Part shown: positions 7,956 to 14,914 of the stretch, piece by piece
How positions within the stretch are numbered: the first letter of the stretch is position 1
Layout of the letters: each line of letters begins with the position of its first letter
From: an uncultured Lachnospiraceae bacterium
Lineage (GTDB): Bacteria; Bacillota; Clostridia; Lachnospirales; Lachnospiraceae
Assembly: GCA_910588565.1 (NCBI GenBank)
Contig: CAJUPF010000069.1
Coordinates: forward strand, 1-15,019
Direction of reading: 5' to 3'
Length of the DNA: 15,019 nucleotides
Position numbers and translations under genes: made by a program
Notes under the pieces: model-generated
Databases searched by the model: none
Seen by the model: the letters and a program-made list of their open reading frames with translations, nothing else
Told to the model about the DNA's origin: nothing

Positions 7956-8026
7956 TCAGCATCCAACCTTCAATCTTTTTCCATAATTTCATTTTTTTCA
8001 TGACTATTCTCCTGCTAAATCGACAA

Positions 8027-8656
8027 TCACCTTTGCCCAAAGCCAAGTTCATTCAGCCACGGTTCAATATCCTCCGTATCGTTTGCAGTCAAACCTTCTG
8101 CAATGACGGCATCCGGACATAGCTCTTTAAAAATATGAAGGCTGTTATCAATCGTGTCACTAGAACTGGTACAAAACGGAACAATCGTTTTCCCGTCAAA
8201 ATCATAGCTTTCAAGGAAAGTAGCAATCATCGCCGGCGCTTCATCAAACCAAATTGGATAACCCACAAAAATCGTATCATAAGCGCTGACATTGTCTACA
8301 GACACTGTGATTTCCGGTCGGGCTCCTTCATTAATTTCATCTTCCGCTTCTGTGTTCAGATCCTCATACTCTTCTGTGCGCTTAATTTCAGCCAGATCTC
8401 CGCCTGTGTGTCCAGCTATCAGTTCCGCAACTTCCTTTGTATTTCCCGTATGAGAAAAATACGCAATCAGGACATTTCCACTTTTAGTATTTCCCGCATT
8501 TGATCCCGTTTCAGGTTCTGAATTAGTTTCCTCAATACTGTTATCTTCCGCCGCTTCTTCTGCCTGGATTTCTGTCGTATGGCTTTCGTTGTTTCCACAT
8601 GCAGCCAATGTAAGAACTATCACGACAGAAAATCCAATCGCTAATAATCGTTTCAT
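8027..8656 (-). CDS. Flavodoxin-domain lipoprotein (unit I)
   Basis: Second lipid-anchored flavodoxin. The start is ATG 8656, with GGGAGG nine bases upstream; a GTG at 8665 abuts that site and is unlikely. Signal residues 1-20 end LTLAAC (Cys20), followed by an acidic linker to about residue 60. The domain starts NVLIAYFSHTGNTKEVAE with an intact phosphate-binding SHTGNT loop, unlike the unit II paralogue; DTIFVGYPIWFDEAP is the flavin-ring loop and DFDGKTIVPFCTS follows. Final length is 209 residues. It lies 15 bases after the stop of the Fe-ADH remnant and just before the lipoprotein hydrolase. Probably an FMN protein facing the cell exterior; its electron donor is not evident. Confidence 0.9.
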   Translation of the reverse strand: MKRLLAIGFSVVIVLTLAACGNNESHTTEIQAEEAAEDNSIEETNSEPETGSNAGNTKSGNVLIAYFSHTGNTKEVAELIAGHTGGDLAEIKRTEEYEDLNTEAEDEINEGARPEITVSVDNVSAYDTIFVGYPIWFDEAPAMIATFLESYDFDGKTIVPFCTSSSDTIDNSLHIFKELCPDAVIAEGLTANDTEDIEPWLNELGFGQR

Positions 8657-8671
8657 CGATTTCACCCTCCC

Positions 8672-9226
8672 TTATTTTGTTCCATAGCATCCTGCAATCA
8701 TCTGATACATCTCATCCTGTGTAAATTCACCATAATCCTCTTCTGCCAGAGACCTGAAAACATATTCCCTTGCAGGACATCTGCCATAAGCGGCTAACGA
8801 CAAAGGCACTCCGCTTTCTTCCATTATCCTCTTCAGCATTTCGCAGCCGCTGTTCACCAGTGCTTCATCGTTAAGCGCCGCTGAGATTCCAAGCACCTCC
8901 GTAAACAACATCCGGATATCCTCCATATGATATTTGGATACACCTTTCAGCCATTGAATGTATGCCGGAACTAGCGCTTCTCTGTAGGATATACCATGGG
9001 CCACTCTCGGAACATATCCTACAGAAAATACGGTCCACGGATAGGAACAATCCACACCGGAACGGAAAATACCCATCGTATTTACACAGGACGCCCACAT
9101 AATATTCTCCCGTGCTCTCTCATTCTGGGAATCTTTTTGCAAAATCTGCAGGCTTTTCAACAATGTTTTTAACACCGTTCCCGCAAATCCTTTCGCAATT
9201 TCATTCTGATGATTCCCAAGATCCAT
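8672..9226 (-). pseudogene. C-terminal half of a third, divergent Fe-ADH, fused to a truncated flavodoxin
   Basis: This frame matches only the second half of the iron-type alcohol dehydrogenase family: the all-helical region from NEIAKGFAGTVLKTLL through ARENIMWAS, the metal-region HG (His77), and the C-terminal helices. The Rossmann half with GGGS and the Asp/His ligands are missing. In the position of the first C-terminal His ligand it reads CSYPWTVFS, so the parent was already a divergent member. The frame opens at ATG 9226 within the flavodoxin remnant, overlapping it by 58 bases in a different frame, without a convincing ribosome-binding site. A deletion that removed the 3' end of a flavodoxin gene and the 5' half of this gene explains it. 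Not expected to be an active dehydrogenase. Confidence 0.82.
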
Positions 9227-9558
9227 TTTTCCGGCGAAGCCCCCTGGAACAGGAAGTAGAGCTTTCTCCCACGAAGTTCTCCATTTTCTACAAGTCCGTA
9301 AAATCTGTCTAATACATTTCTCACAGAGCCGCAGATATTGTGCCAGTACAGCGGAGAGCCCATCACAACCACATCTGCCGCTTTCATCGCTGAAATCACT
9401 TCATCAAGCTGATCCTCTTTAAACTGCTGTCCGTAACTGTAGATTTTATAATCTGTCAGATTCAGGGTTTCGTATGTTTTACCTTTTAACAGTTCCTTTG
9501 CAAGAGCCGCTGTGTTTCCATTTTTGTTTGGGCTTCCATTGATAAATAAAATATTCAT
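9169..9558 (-). pseudogene. Flavodoxin-family NAD(P)H reductase, 3'-truncated
   Basis: The start is ATG 9558, with GGAGG nine bases upstream and 20 bases after the aldo/keto reductase stop. Residues 1-112 are a normal FMN_red/flavodoxin-fold protein: phosphate loop GSPNKNGNT (8-16), flavin loop GSPLYWHN (about 68-75), and LRGRKLYFLFQGASPEKW. From about position 9222 the sequence is no longer flavodoxin but the 3' half of an Fe-ADH read out of frame, giving a 17-residue junk tail. Relatives are about 175-200 residues long, so the last strands and helices are lost. Probably non-functional, although the FMN site itself is mostly present. Confidence 0.82.
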
Positions 9559-9578
9559 TTTGATTTTCCTCCATTTTC

Positions 9579-10601
9579 TTATTTTTTCTCTGTTTTCATT
9601 TTTGTGCCGCCAAACACATCCGACATCTCCACTGTGTCCAGCGCCTGATCTAATTCACGTACCTGTTCTTTTGTCAGAAGGAGATCCGCCGCTTTTGCAT
9701 TTTCTTCCATTCTGTCTGTCTTTCTTGTTCCCGGAATCGGTACAATGTATGGCTTTTTACCAAGCATCCACGCCATAGAAATCTGTGCCGGAGTCGCGTG
9801 GTTTTCTACTGCTATCTTACGAATCAGCGTAAGTAAGTTCTGATTTTTCTCCATAGCCTCTGCCTGAAACTGCGGCATCACACTTCTATAATCGTAAGTG
9901 CGGTCAAACTGTGAATGATTATCATAACGGCCGCTTAAAAGGCCATTAGCAAGAGGTGAAAACGCTACATAACCGATTCCCAGCTCTTCCAATACCGGGA
10001 ATAATTCTTCATACCATCTCGCCATCATCGAATAACGGTTCTGAATCGCGGTAACCGGGCAGACCTTGTGCGCCCGGCGAATCATATCCTCGTTTGCTTC
10101 CGACATTCCCCAATGGGTAATCTTTCCTTCCCGGATCAGCTCAGACATCACTCCTGCCACTTCTTCGATGGATACGTTCGGATCCGGGCGGTGCTGATAG
10201 TATAAATCAATGTAATCTGTTCCTAATCTTTTTAAGGAAGTTTCTACCGATGCCCGGATGACCTCCGGTCTGGAATCCGGCACCAACGGTTTATTCACCT
10301 CTGAACTTTCCATATCAAAGTGAATTCCAAATTTTGTAGCAATGACAACTTTGTCTCTGCACGATTTTAATGCAGCGCCAACCAACTCCTCATTTTCATG
10401 GGGATTATCCGCAGTACCGTAAACTTCCGCAGTATCAAAAAAAGTATATCCCAGATCCACTGCTTTCTGAATCGCATAAACTGCTTCTTTCTTTTCGCTT
10501 GGCGCTCCATAAGCGTGACTGAATCCCATACAGCCAAGACCTACTGCAGAGACTTCTAAATCTTTTCCCAATACTCTTTTTCTCATAACCTGTTTCCTCA
10601 T
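9579..10601 (-). CDS. Aldo/keto reductase, complete
   Basis: A 340-residue NADPH-dependent aldo/keto reductase of the YhdN/IolS-like group (cytoplasmic reduction of aldehydes and ketones). The catalytic tetrad is intact: Asp56 and Tyr61 (FFDTAEVYG), Lys90 (IATKFG) and His137 (YYQHRPD). The C-terminal cofactor signature VPIPGTRKTDRMEEN binds the NADPH 2'-phosphate. ATG 10601 is preceded by AAGGAAGG and sits 12 bases after the DUF4405 stop; an ATG at 10586 preceded by AGGAAACAGG is also possible. It lies in the middle of unit I, between the membrane protein and the truncated flavodoxin. Substrate unknown. Confidence 0.93.
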   Translation of the reverse strand: MRKQVMRKRVLGKDLEVSAVGLGCMGFSHAYGAPSEKKEAVYAIQKAVDLGYTFFDTAEVYGTADNPHENEELVGAALKSCRDKVVIATKFGIHFDMESSEVNKPLVPDSRPEVIRASVETSLKRLGTDYIDLYYQHRPDPNVSIEEVAGVMSELIREGKITHWGMSEANEDMIRRAHKVCPVTAIQNRYSMMARWYEELFPVLEELGIGYVAFSPLANGLLSGRYDNHSQFDRTYDYRSVMPQFQAEAMEKNQNLLTLIRKIAVENHATPAQISMAWMLGKKPYIVPIPGTRKTDRMEENAKAADLLLTKEQVRELDQALDTVEMSDVFGGTKMKTEKK

Positions 10602-10613
10602 TTTCCTTCCTTT

Positions 10614-11279
10614 TTATTTACGCTGTTTCAAGTATTTCCCTGCATAATGTCCCAGAAATACAAACAGTCCCATTATCGCCAGATAGTCCGTTAAGAATAG
10701 CAAAAGCGGCTCTTCATAATCAAAGAATACGAAATGTACCCGCAGGAACATATAGGTTCCAACAGCACGTTTGATGAATGCATAGACGCCATAAGCGGCT
10801 ATTGCAGCTCCCGCAATGCGTGCGCTCCCCATGCGTACCGCAGACGGATTTTGAAACCTCTTGCCTGCTACCCCGATCAATATGCTCCAGTGCAGTCCCA
10901 AGTGCAAGGACATCAGAACCAAATTCCAGTATGCACAGACCATGTGAACATTTCTGGCAGGCATAGCCACACCATGAACATCCACAAACGGAAAGGCATG
11001 CCGCGAAAGCAGAATGCCGCTTATCATAGAGCCTAACATAGTCAAAAGTACCGCAAGCACAATTACTGTCTGCAGAATGCGGAACGGCGTGTATTTCCCT
11101 TTTCTAAGACTTCCCATCCATTTTCTGTTTAACACATGATGCGCTACAAATAGCAGGAGCATTCCCGTACCAATCCATTCATGATATGCTTCTCCCAAAA
11201 GCCCATACGGCATAAGCAGGAGTAGTGCAGCCGTCATTAAGATATCAATTACAATTTTCAATCGCATGGTCTTACTCAT
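10614..11279 (-). CDS. DUF4405-type integral membrane protein, possible b-type heme binder
   Basis: A 221-residue membrane protein with five or six hydrophobic segments (about 7-28, 36-50, 68-92, 114-138, 152-170, 190-212), matching the DUF4405 / flavinylation-associated cytochrome-like pattern. Histidines lie near or in the helices: His33 (AYHEWIG), His47-His48 (AHHVLNRKW), His112, His126 and His130 (SLHLGLHW). Such spacing is typical of proteins carrying heme b across a membrane, so it could pass electrons from cytoplasm to the extracytoplasmic flavodoxins. Heme binding is inferred only. ATG 11279 follows GGGGAGAAATTT. It lies between the CMD gene and the aldo/keto reductase in unit I. Confidence 0.75.
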   Translation of the reverse strand: MSKTMRLKIVIDILMTAALLLLMPYGLLGEAYHEWIGTGMLLLFVAHHVLNRKWMGSLRKGKYTPFRILQTVIVLAVLLTMLGSMISGILLSRHAFPFVDVHGVAMPARNVHMVCAYWNLVLMSLHLGLHWSILIGVAGKRFQNPSAVRMGSARIAGAAIAAYGVYAFIKRAVGTYMFLRVHFVFFDYEEPLLLFLTDYLAIMGLFVFLGHYAGKYLKQRK

Positions 11280-11303
11280 AAATTTCTCCCCACAATCCTC
11301 TTA

Positions 11304-11627
11304 CTATTTCTGCTCATATACTTCCCGGATCAGCCCAAAGGTACTCCATGCTTTTGGCCAGCCACAGTAAAAAGCCAGCTGTGTGACAATTTCTACTGCT
11401 TCTTCTTTTGTAATCCCATTCTCTTTTCCAAGTGCAAGATGGGATTTCAGCTGTGGATAGAGTCCTGCTGAAAAAAGCGCCGCAATAGTAATCATACTTC
11501 TGTCCCGCGCAGACAACTGTTCTTCTCTTGCCCATACTTCTCCAAAAAGAACGTCATCATTTAACTCTGCAAATTTGGGCGCCAGATCTCCTAATTTATT
11601 TCTTCCTGCTGTTTGTTTCTTTGCCAT
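11304..11627 (-). CDS. Carboxymuconolactone decarboxylase (CMD) family protein
   Basis: A 107-residue CMD-fold helical protein. The family includes gamma-carboxymuconolactone decarboxylase and AhpD-like thiol peroxidase partners. Visible features: ARDRSMITIAAL, HLALGKENGITKEEAVEIVTQLAFYCGWPKAW, with His63 and a single Cys88. The AhpD CxxC pair is absent, so a disulfide-reductase role like AhpD is unlikely; the precise reaction cannot be read from sequence. ATG 11627 is preceded by GGAAAGGAAAG. It lies between the esterase and the DUF4405 gene with gaps of about 25 bases, so it is co-transcribed in unit I. Confidence 0.9.
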   Translation of the reverse strand: MAKKQTAGRNKLGDLAPKFAELNDDVLFGEVWAREEQLSARDRSMITIAALFSAGLYPQLKSHLALGKENGITKEEAVEIVTQLAFYCGWPKAWSTFGLIREVYEQK

Positions 11628-11652
11628 AATACTTCTTTCCTTTCCGCTATAT

Positions 11653-12717
11653 TTATTTCATATTTCTTTCCCAGAAGCTGACTGCCCCGTCAATCCAGCC
11701 TTCAGCAACGGTGCCTTCTCCCAGTCCAAACCCATGTGACAATCCTTCAAACACCTCAATCTGGGCGTCTGTGCCCTGTGACTGAATCTGCCGGATGCGG
11801 TTTTCCATGGTACGATAGGACGCAATCCCGTCTCTGGTTCCCACGCAGGCGTAGGTTGGCGGTTCTTTTCCCGTAACCTCCGACAGCCCTGTATACTGCA
11901 TGATTACCGCCCCCGGATCCGGGTATTCCTCTTCTCCAAAGCTTTCCGTTCCGTATGAACCAAGCCATGCCGCCATACGTGCGCCCGCGGAACCGCCCCA
12001 CAGGGAATAATCGGCCGTATCTACCTGCAATTCCTCTGCATTTTCATGGATAAATGCAATTGCCCTCGCCAAATCTTCGCAGGCAGTCTGTGCCCCCGGC
12101 CGATAAATTAAGGCAAAGGCATTATATCCTTTTTTAGAAAGCTCCAGCGCATGAGGAAAACTGTCATGCATAGCCGCCACATAAGCGAAACCGCCTCCGG
12201 CATTGACTACCGCGAACTTTTCTCCCGGATTTCCACGGAAGAAAAACAGTCCTGTATTTTCTTTTGCCGGATCCTCTGCTTTTTCTTCGTCCGTATAGAT
12301 ATCATAAAAAATCTGCCCGCCTGCTTCTGCCTGATCTTTCAGGTAGTTCGTAATTTCTACCGTTTTCTCCGAATTCACATTGCTGTACCACATGAGAATA
12401 TCTTCCACATCCTGTAATCTTAGACCGTCACTGATATTCACATCCGCCGGAAAAATCAGCCTTCCATAATCCTCAAATACCGGATCTTTCATGACTTCGG
12501 TTACTTTTGTTTGTAAGGTATAATCATTGCTGTCTTTAACATTCATATTCTCATCCCCGGCAGAACCGTCTTTTTCTGTCATTTCTGCACTATCACTATC
12601 CGGTGTGTAAGTTTCCGCAGAATTGCTTTCCCTTCCACAACCATATAGGAGAACGATGCTAATCAGACACAGACAGAATACACGGTTGTACCATTTTCCG
12701 TTTCCTGATGTTTTCAC
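11653..12717 (-). CDS. Secreted lipoprotein alpha/beta hydrolase (BD-FAE/lipase-like esterase)
   Basis: A 354-residue esterase-type alpha/beta hydrolase exported as a lipoprotein: hydrophobic signal 12-27 ending LLYGC (Cys27), then a Ser/Asp/Glu-rich linker to about residue 70. Oxyanion-hole GGGF at 174-177, nucleophile Ser243 in GGSAG, Asp296 in GTRDG and His328 in LSHGFG form the triad. The start is GTG 12717: AGGAGG lies six or seven bases upstream, and that site contains the TAG stop of Fe-ADH 2, so translation of the two genes is coupled. The frame stays open to 12738. It may release alcohol or acyl groups outside the cell for the reductases to use; that link is inference. Confidence 0.9.
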   Translation of the reverse strand: MKTSGNGKWYNRVFCLCLISIVLLYGCGRESNSAETYTPDSDSAEMTEKDGSAGDENMNVKDSNDYTLQTKVTEVMKDPVFEDYGRLIFPADVNISDGLRLQDVEDILMWYSNVNSEKTVEITNYLKDQAEAGGQIFYDIYTDEEKAEDPAKENTGLFFFRGNPGEKFAVVNAGGGFAYVAAMHDSFPHALELSKKGYNAFALIYRPGAQTACEDLARAIAFIHENAEELQVDTADYSLWGGSAGARMAAWLGSYGTESFGEEEYPDPGAVIMQYTGLSEVTGKEPPTYACVGTRDGIASYRTMENRIRQIQSQGTDAQIEVFEGLSHGFGLGEGTVAEGWIDGAVSFWERNMK

Positions 12718-12728
12718 GAAAAGACCTC

Positions 12729-13898
12729 CTAGAAACACTCTTTAAAGATCTCCAGAATCTCTTTGTGCGTCATCTTCTTATAGCCGCCCTGCGCCAGATT
12801 GCAGGAGTCTGCAATCTCCTTTAAACGATCCTGGTTCTCCATGCCAAGCTCCCTAAGGGTAGTTGGAAGTCCGATCTCTTTGATGAAATCCGCCAGCGCC
12901 TCTACACCTGCTTTTGCAAGCTGCTGATCCGTCATATCCTCTCTCTTAATCTGCCATACGTTTTCTGCAAAGCGCACGAATTTGGGAAGTCCCTCTTCAT
13001 AAATATGTCTGTAATAGACCGGATGAAGAACCGCCAGTCCGAAGCCATGGTTGCAATCTGTGTACGCCCCCAGCTGATGCTCCATCTGGTGGCATTCAAA
13101 ATCGCATTTCTTACCCAGTTTGATGATACGGTTCTCCGCCATGGTGGAAGTCCAGAAAAGATTGCTTCTTGCAGTATAATCTTTTGGATTTTTAATTGCA
13201 TCCCGCAGATTTTTAATTACACTGCGCATCAATGCTTCTGAAATATCATCGGACACGTTGTCTTCATTTGGTTCGCTGAAGTATGTCTCCATAATATGCG
13301 ACAGAATATCAAATGCACCAGAAACCATTTGCTTAGCAGGCACGCTGTAAGTATACTCCGGATCCATCAGCGCAAACTTTGGATTACATTTCGGATAGTC
13401 GCGTCCCGTTTTTATTTTCAACGCTTCATTTGTAATGACTGCTCCGCCGTTACACTCGCTTCCGGTTCCTGCTACTGTCACAATCACGCCAAGCGGAAGC
13501 GGTTCAAAATCAATGATTCCCGGATTTGCCCAGTATTCCTCCCAGACATCTTTCCCGCTGACTGCCGCCAGAGATACCGCTTTACAGCAATCTATGACAG
13601 AACCGCCGCCTACGCCAAGAATCATATCCACATGATTCTCTTTTGCCAGTTTTGCGCCTTCCATTACCTTCTTATAAGTTGGGTTTGCCATAATCCCGGA
13701 AAACTCAACGATTGTTTTTCCTGCTTTCTCTAAGATCGAAACCACTTCGTCATAAATTCCGTTTCTCTTAATGGAACCGCCGCCATAAGCAAGCAGTACC
13801 TTCTCGCCGTATTTTCCTGACAGGCAGGAAAGATACTCTTTCACACAACCCTTTCCAAAATAAACCTTCGTTGCATTTTCAAAAATAAAATTATTCAA
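12729..13898 (-). CDS. Iron-containing alcohol dehydrogenase (Fe-ADH 2)
   Basis: Paralogue of Fe-ADH 1, same family and expected chemistry. The start is TTG 13898, with GAGGTGG seven bases upstream; the frame runs open to 13988 but that part is promoter. 389 residues, full length. GGGSVIDCCK is at 97-106; metal ligands Asp197 and His201 (GAFDILSHIMET), His270 (ECHQMEH) and His284 (CNHG) are all present. The two dehydrogenases share motifs along their whole length and nearly identical upstream control DNA, so promoter plus gene probably arose by duplication. First gene of unit I, directly behind the LysR-type promoter and 3' of the LysR gene. Confidence 0.95.
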   Translation of the reverse strand: MNNFIFENATKVYFGKGCVKEYLSCLSGKYGEKVLLAYGGGSIKRNGIYDEVVSILEKAGKTIVEFSGIMANPTYKKVMEGAKLAKENHVDMILGVGGGSVIDCCKAVSLAAVSGKDVWEEYWANPGIIDFEPLPLGVIVTVAGTGSECNGGAVITNEALKIKTGRDYPKCNPKFALMDPEYTYSVPAKQMVSGAFDILSHIMETYFSEPNEDNVSDDISEALMRSVIKNLRDAIKNPKDYTARSNLFWTSTMAENRIIKLGKKCDFECHQMEHQLGAYTDCNHGFGLAVLHPVYYRHIYEEGLPKFVRFAENVWQIKREDMTDQQLAKAGVEALADFIKEIGLPTTLRELGMENQDRLKEIADSCNLAQGGYKKMTHKEILEIFKECF

Positions 13899-13936
13899 TT
13901 TCCATCCACCTCTATAAAAAATTTTTGTTCCTTTTA

Positions 13937-14011
13937 TGGTTATATTATAAAAAAAGCGAGACCTCATAAGAAGTCTCGTTTTGTTCATAAGTTTATACCT
14001 GAAGGTTATAA
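13937..14011 (-). promoter_or_regulatory. Predicted LysR-activated promoter of unit I
   Basis: On the minus strand the palindromic box ATAACCTTCAGGTAT (14009-13995, T-N11-A type) is centred at 14002. ACTTCT is at 13974-13969 and a perfect TATAAT -10 at 13949-13944, giving a predicted start near 13937 and the box exactly 65 bases before it. Bases GAACAAAA just before GAGACTTCT are also shared with the unit III promoter. The -35 region is a poor match to TTGACA, as expected when an activator is needed. Confidence 0.75.
13949..13978 (-). terminator. Stem-loop terminator of the LysR gene, lying inside the unit I promoter
   Basis: CGAGACTTC pairs with GAGGTCTCG (one G-T pair) around a TTAT loop at 13978-13957, followed on the minus strand by C and seven T. 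It lies about 45 bases after the LysR stop codon. On the plus strand the opposite side reads GTTTTGTTC, a weaker T-tract. The same bases hold the ACTTCT element and abut the -10 of unit I, so terminator and promoter overlap. Confidence 0.6.
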
Positions 14012-14023
14012 CTTTTCCGCGAT

Positions 14024-14914
14024 TTATCTTGCTGCTTCCTGCGCGGCCTCCAAAAACCGTTTTACCGTTTCAGACGGTCCCGGCGCATGAAGCAGTCCAT
14101 AAGGAATACCGTATTCCCACTCCACGGGGATTACTTTCAAAAGAGGATGTACGTTCGCCCAGCCCGGAATCGCAAGCAATACATCGTTTCCATTTTCGCA
14201 GCGGTTAAACACGTCCATGCTGTAAAATTCAAAATCAACAATGTGTATCTGACTATGATTCTGCCAGATATCATCCCGCAGATCATCCACATACCGGCTC
14301 CAGTCCCGTTTCATCAACAAGAGATTTTCCCCATAAAGATCCTCTATCGTCAGCCTGTCTTTTGCGGCAAGTCTGTGATGAATAGAAACCGCGCAGTAAA
14401 ATGGTTCGCGGGATAATTCAAGTCCGGCACAGCGCCGCAGCCCCAACATGGTTTCATCAAAAATCCCGCCTATCACATCGATATTTTTTCCAAGGTTCGC
14501 CAGAATTTCTCTGGCATTTTCCGGCGTATTTTCAAAAGAAATAATCTGAAATTTCAGGTCGGGACACCGTGCCTGTATTTTCGGCCACAACTGCATAAGA
14601 AGCTGTGCCGGAGTCATTGGCGAGCTGCCAATCCGAATGATATTCGTATCTTCCTGCATGGCATTTTTTGCCCGCGTAACGGAATCTTTACAATATTGAA
14701 TGATATATTTTGCATCCTGATATAAAGACCTTCCGGCTTTTGTCAGCTTTAATCCCCGGTGTGTTCTTTCAAATAGTTTTATACCCAGCGAATTTTCCAA
14801 TAAGTTAATTTGCTTGATTACTGCTGTCGGCGTAATATAGGTTTCTTCCGCCGCTTTGTTAAAACTGCCTGCATCTGCTGCCCGTAAAAAAGTTTCCAGT
14901 TGAAGATTATACAT
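14024..14914 (-). CDS. LysR-family transcriptional regulator
   Basis: A complete 296-residue LTTR. Residues 1-60 form the winged helix-turn-helix (ETFLRAADAGSFNKAAEETYITPTAVIKQI, LFERTHRGLKLT), followed by a linker helix and the periplasmic-binding-like effector domain (from about residue 92, IRIGSSPMTPAQLL). ATG 14914 is preceded by GGGGCGGTGAT. It lies directly upstream of unit I on the same strand, not divergent as many LTTRs are, and is separated from it by a terminator and a LysR-type operator. By position it should control unit I and, from the shared boxes, units II and III. The effector is unknown; a substrate or product of the reductases is a fair guess. Confidence 0.95.
   Translation of the reverse strand: MYNLQLETFLRAADAGSFNKAAEETYITPTAVIKQINLLENSLGIKLFERTHRGLKLTKAGRSLYQDAKYIIQYCKDSVTRAKNAMQEDTNIIRIGSSPMTPAQLLMQLWPKIQARCPDLKFQIISFENTPENAREILANLGKNIDVIGGIFDETMLGLRRCAGLELSREPFYCAVSIHHRLAAKDRLTIEDLYGENLLLMKRDWSRYVDDLRDDIWQNHSQIHIVDFEFYSMDVFNRCENGNDVLLAIPGWANVHPLLKVIPVEWEYGIPYGLLHAPGPSETVKRFLEAAQEAAR

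Noticed and set aside
7858..8052. 64-codon minus-strand frame at the start of the lipoprotein hydrolase
   Set aside because: Not listed as a gene: apart from the well-placed ATG 8001 it resembles nothing, and it overlaps the hydrolase signal peptide. It is kept only as evidence for a possible frameshift.
13296..13733. 145-codon plus-strand frame opposite Fe-ADH 2
   Set aside because: Shadow of the Fe-ADH 2 coding sequence; the same kind of shadow occurs opposite Fe-ADH 1.
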